Assembly (NCBI GenBank): GCA_040954595.2
Contig: CM082577.2
Coordinates: forward strand, 20,212,001-20,276,000
DNA: 64,000 nucleotides
Direction: 5' to 3'
DNA from: Balanoglossus misakiensis
Lineage: Eukaryota; Hemichordata
Position 1 is the stretch's first letter, and every line of letters starts with the position of its first letter. The notes under the pieces are model-generated. The model had not been told where the DNA came from. It saw nothing but the letters and a program-made list of their open reading frames with translations, and searched no databases. Positions 63,636-64,000 of this stretch are shown in pieces. The position numbers and the translations under genes were made by a program.

Positions 63636-64000
63636 TTAATCAAAAATACACATTACAGTTTTAAAAAAACTCTGATAATAAATTAAAGTTGAGACATGAG
63701 CAGACACTGTGTGAAAACCTGAATGTAACACATACATAGTTACCCTTGTGAGTGGAGCCAATTAATTACCTGAAGAGATATCAAATTCAGCTGTGTCACT
63801 CTTGAGATAGGTCGAATTTCATAAGAATAAATCCATTAAATATATGAATGAGCTAACAATTATTTGCGTATCATACCCACAAAACTTTTGGCATTGTAAC
63901 AATATGCTTAAAATACATTTTGTAGTTGCATAATTATGGTAGAATAATTCTTGAGAAATACCCTAAGGCATAGACAGAATATTTATTTTGCACATTACTC

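Overview
The window is animal nuclear DNA: AT-rich, with long introns, GT-AG splice sites, sparse genes and very many short transposons. The repeat content fits a marine invertebrate deuterostome (hemichordate, cephalochordate or echinoderm): a CR1/L2-like non-LTR retrotransposon whose ORF1 carries a 2A-type motif, a Crypton relic, TTAA-flanked MITEs, and minisatellite-bearing repeats that end in a GGTCCC hairpin. The sequence alone does not give a species. I found no rRNA, tRNA, CRISPR or prokaryotic gene.

Three host genes are well supported. (1) The 3' half of a Josephin-domain deubiquitinase (JOSD1/2 type), + strand, exons 1616-1741 and 1985-2306; the exon with the catalytic cysteine was not found in the window. 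(2) A complete ADF/cofilin gene on the - strand, exons 22283-22285 (ATG only), 17885-18138 and 14031-14196. (3) A complete eight-exon PP1-type Ser/Thr phosphatase catalytic subunit on the + strand, 23296-39374, 308 residues, with all metal and catalytic residues but a divergent docking surface and no canonical C-terminal tail. Genes 2 and 3 are head to head, about 1 kb apart, so a cofilin and a phosphatase of a class known to dephosphorylate cofilin share one upstream region. Two weaker models are offered: a 42-residue two-exon gene antisense to cofilin intron 1 (18933-19572), and a possible gene start at 46812-47213.

The rest is mostly mobile DNA. From the left: a Pack-type TIR element (4271-5028, 9-bp target duplication) carrying an N-terminal RecQ-like helicase fragment; a broken CR1/L2-like retrotransposon (about 6.1-11.4 kb, - strand) with a hAT-like MITE in its ORF1; several TTAA-flanked MITE families (5.1, 12.1, 12.3, 20.6, 27.3, 58.3 and 63.0 kb); a tandem array with nuclear-receptor-type half-sites (16.5-17.4 kb) and its dispersed relatives; twin perfect foldbacks sharing a 9-bp target repeat in PP1 intron 1; a second hAT-like MITE, a Crypton relic and a truncated Tigger element in other PP1 introns; a long foldback just after the PP1 stop; and GGGACC or GGCTGC MITEs with 3-bp TWA-type target duplications and long G or C runs (43.6-59.3 kb). 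A second retrotransposon 3' relic lies at 59.3-60.1 kb. The stretch 60.2-63.0 kb is quiet, and a 619-bp near-perfect palindrome sits at 63.0-63.6 kb.
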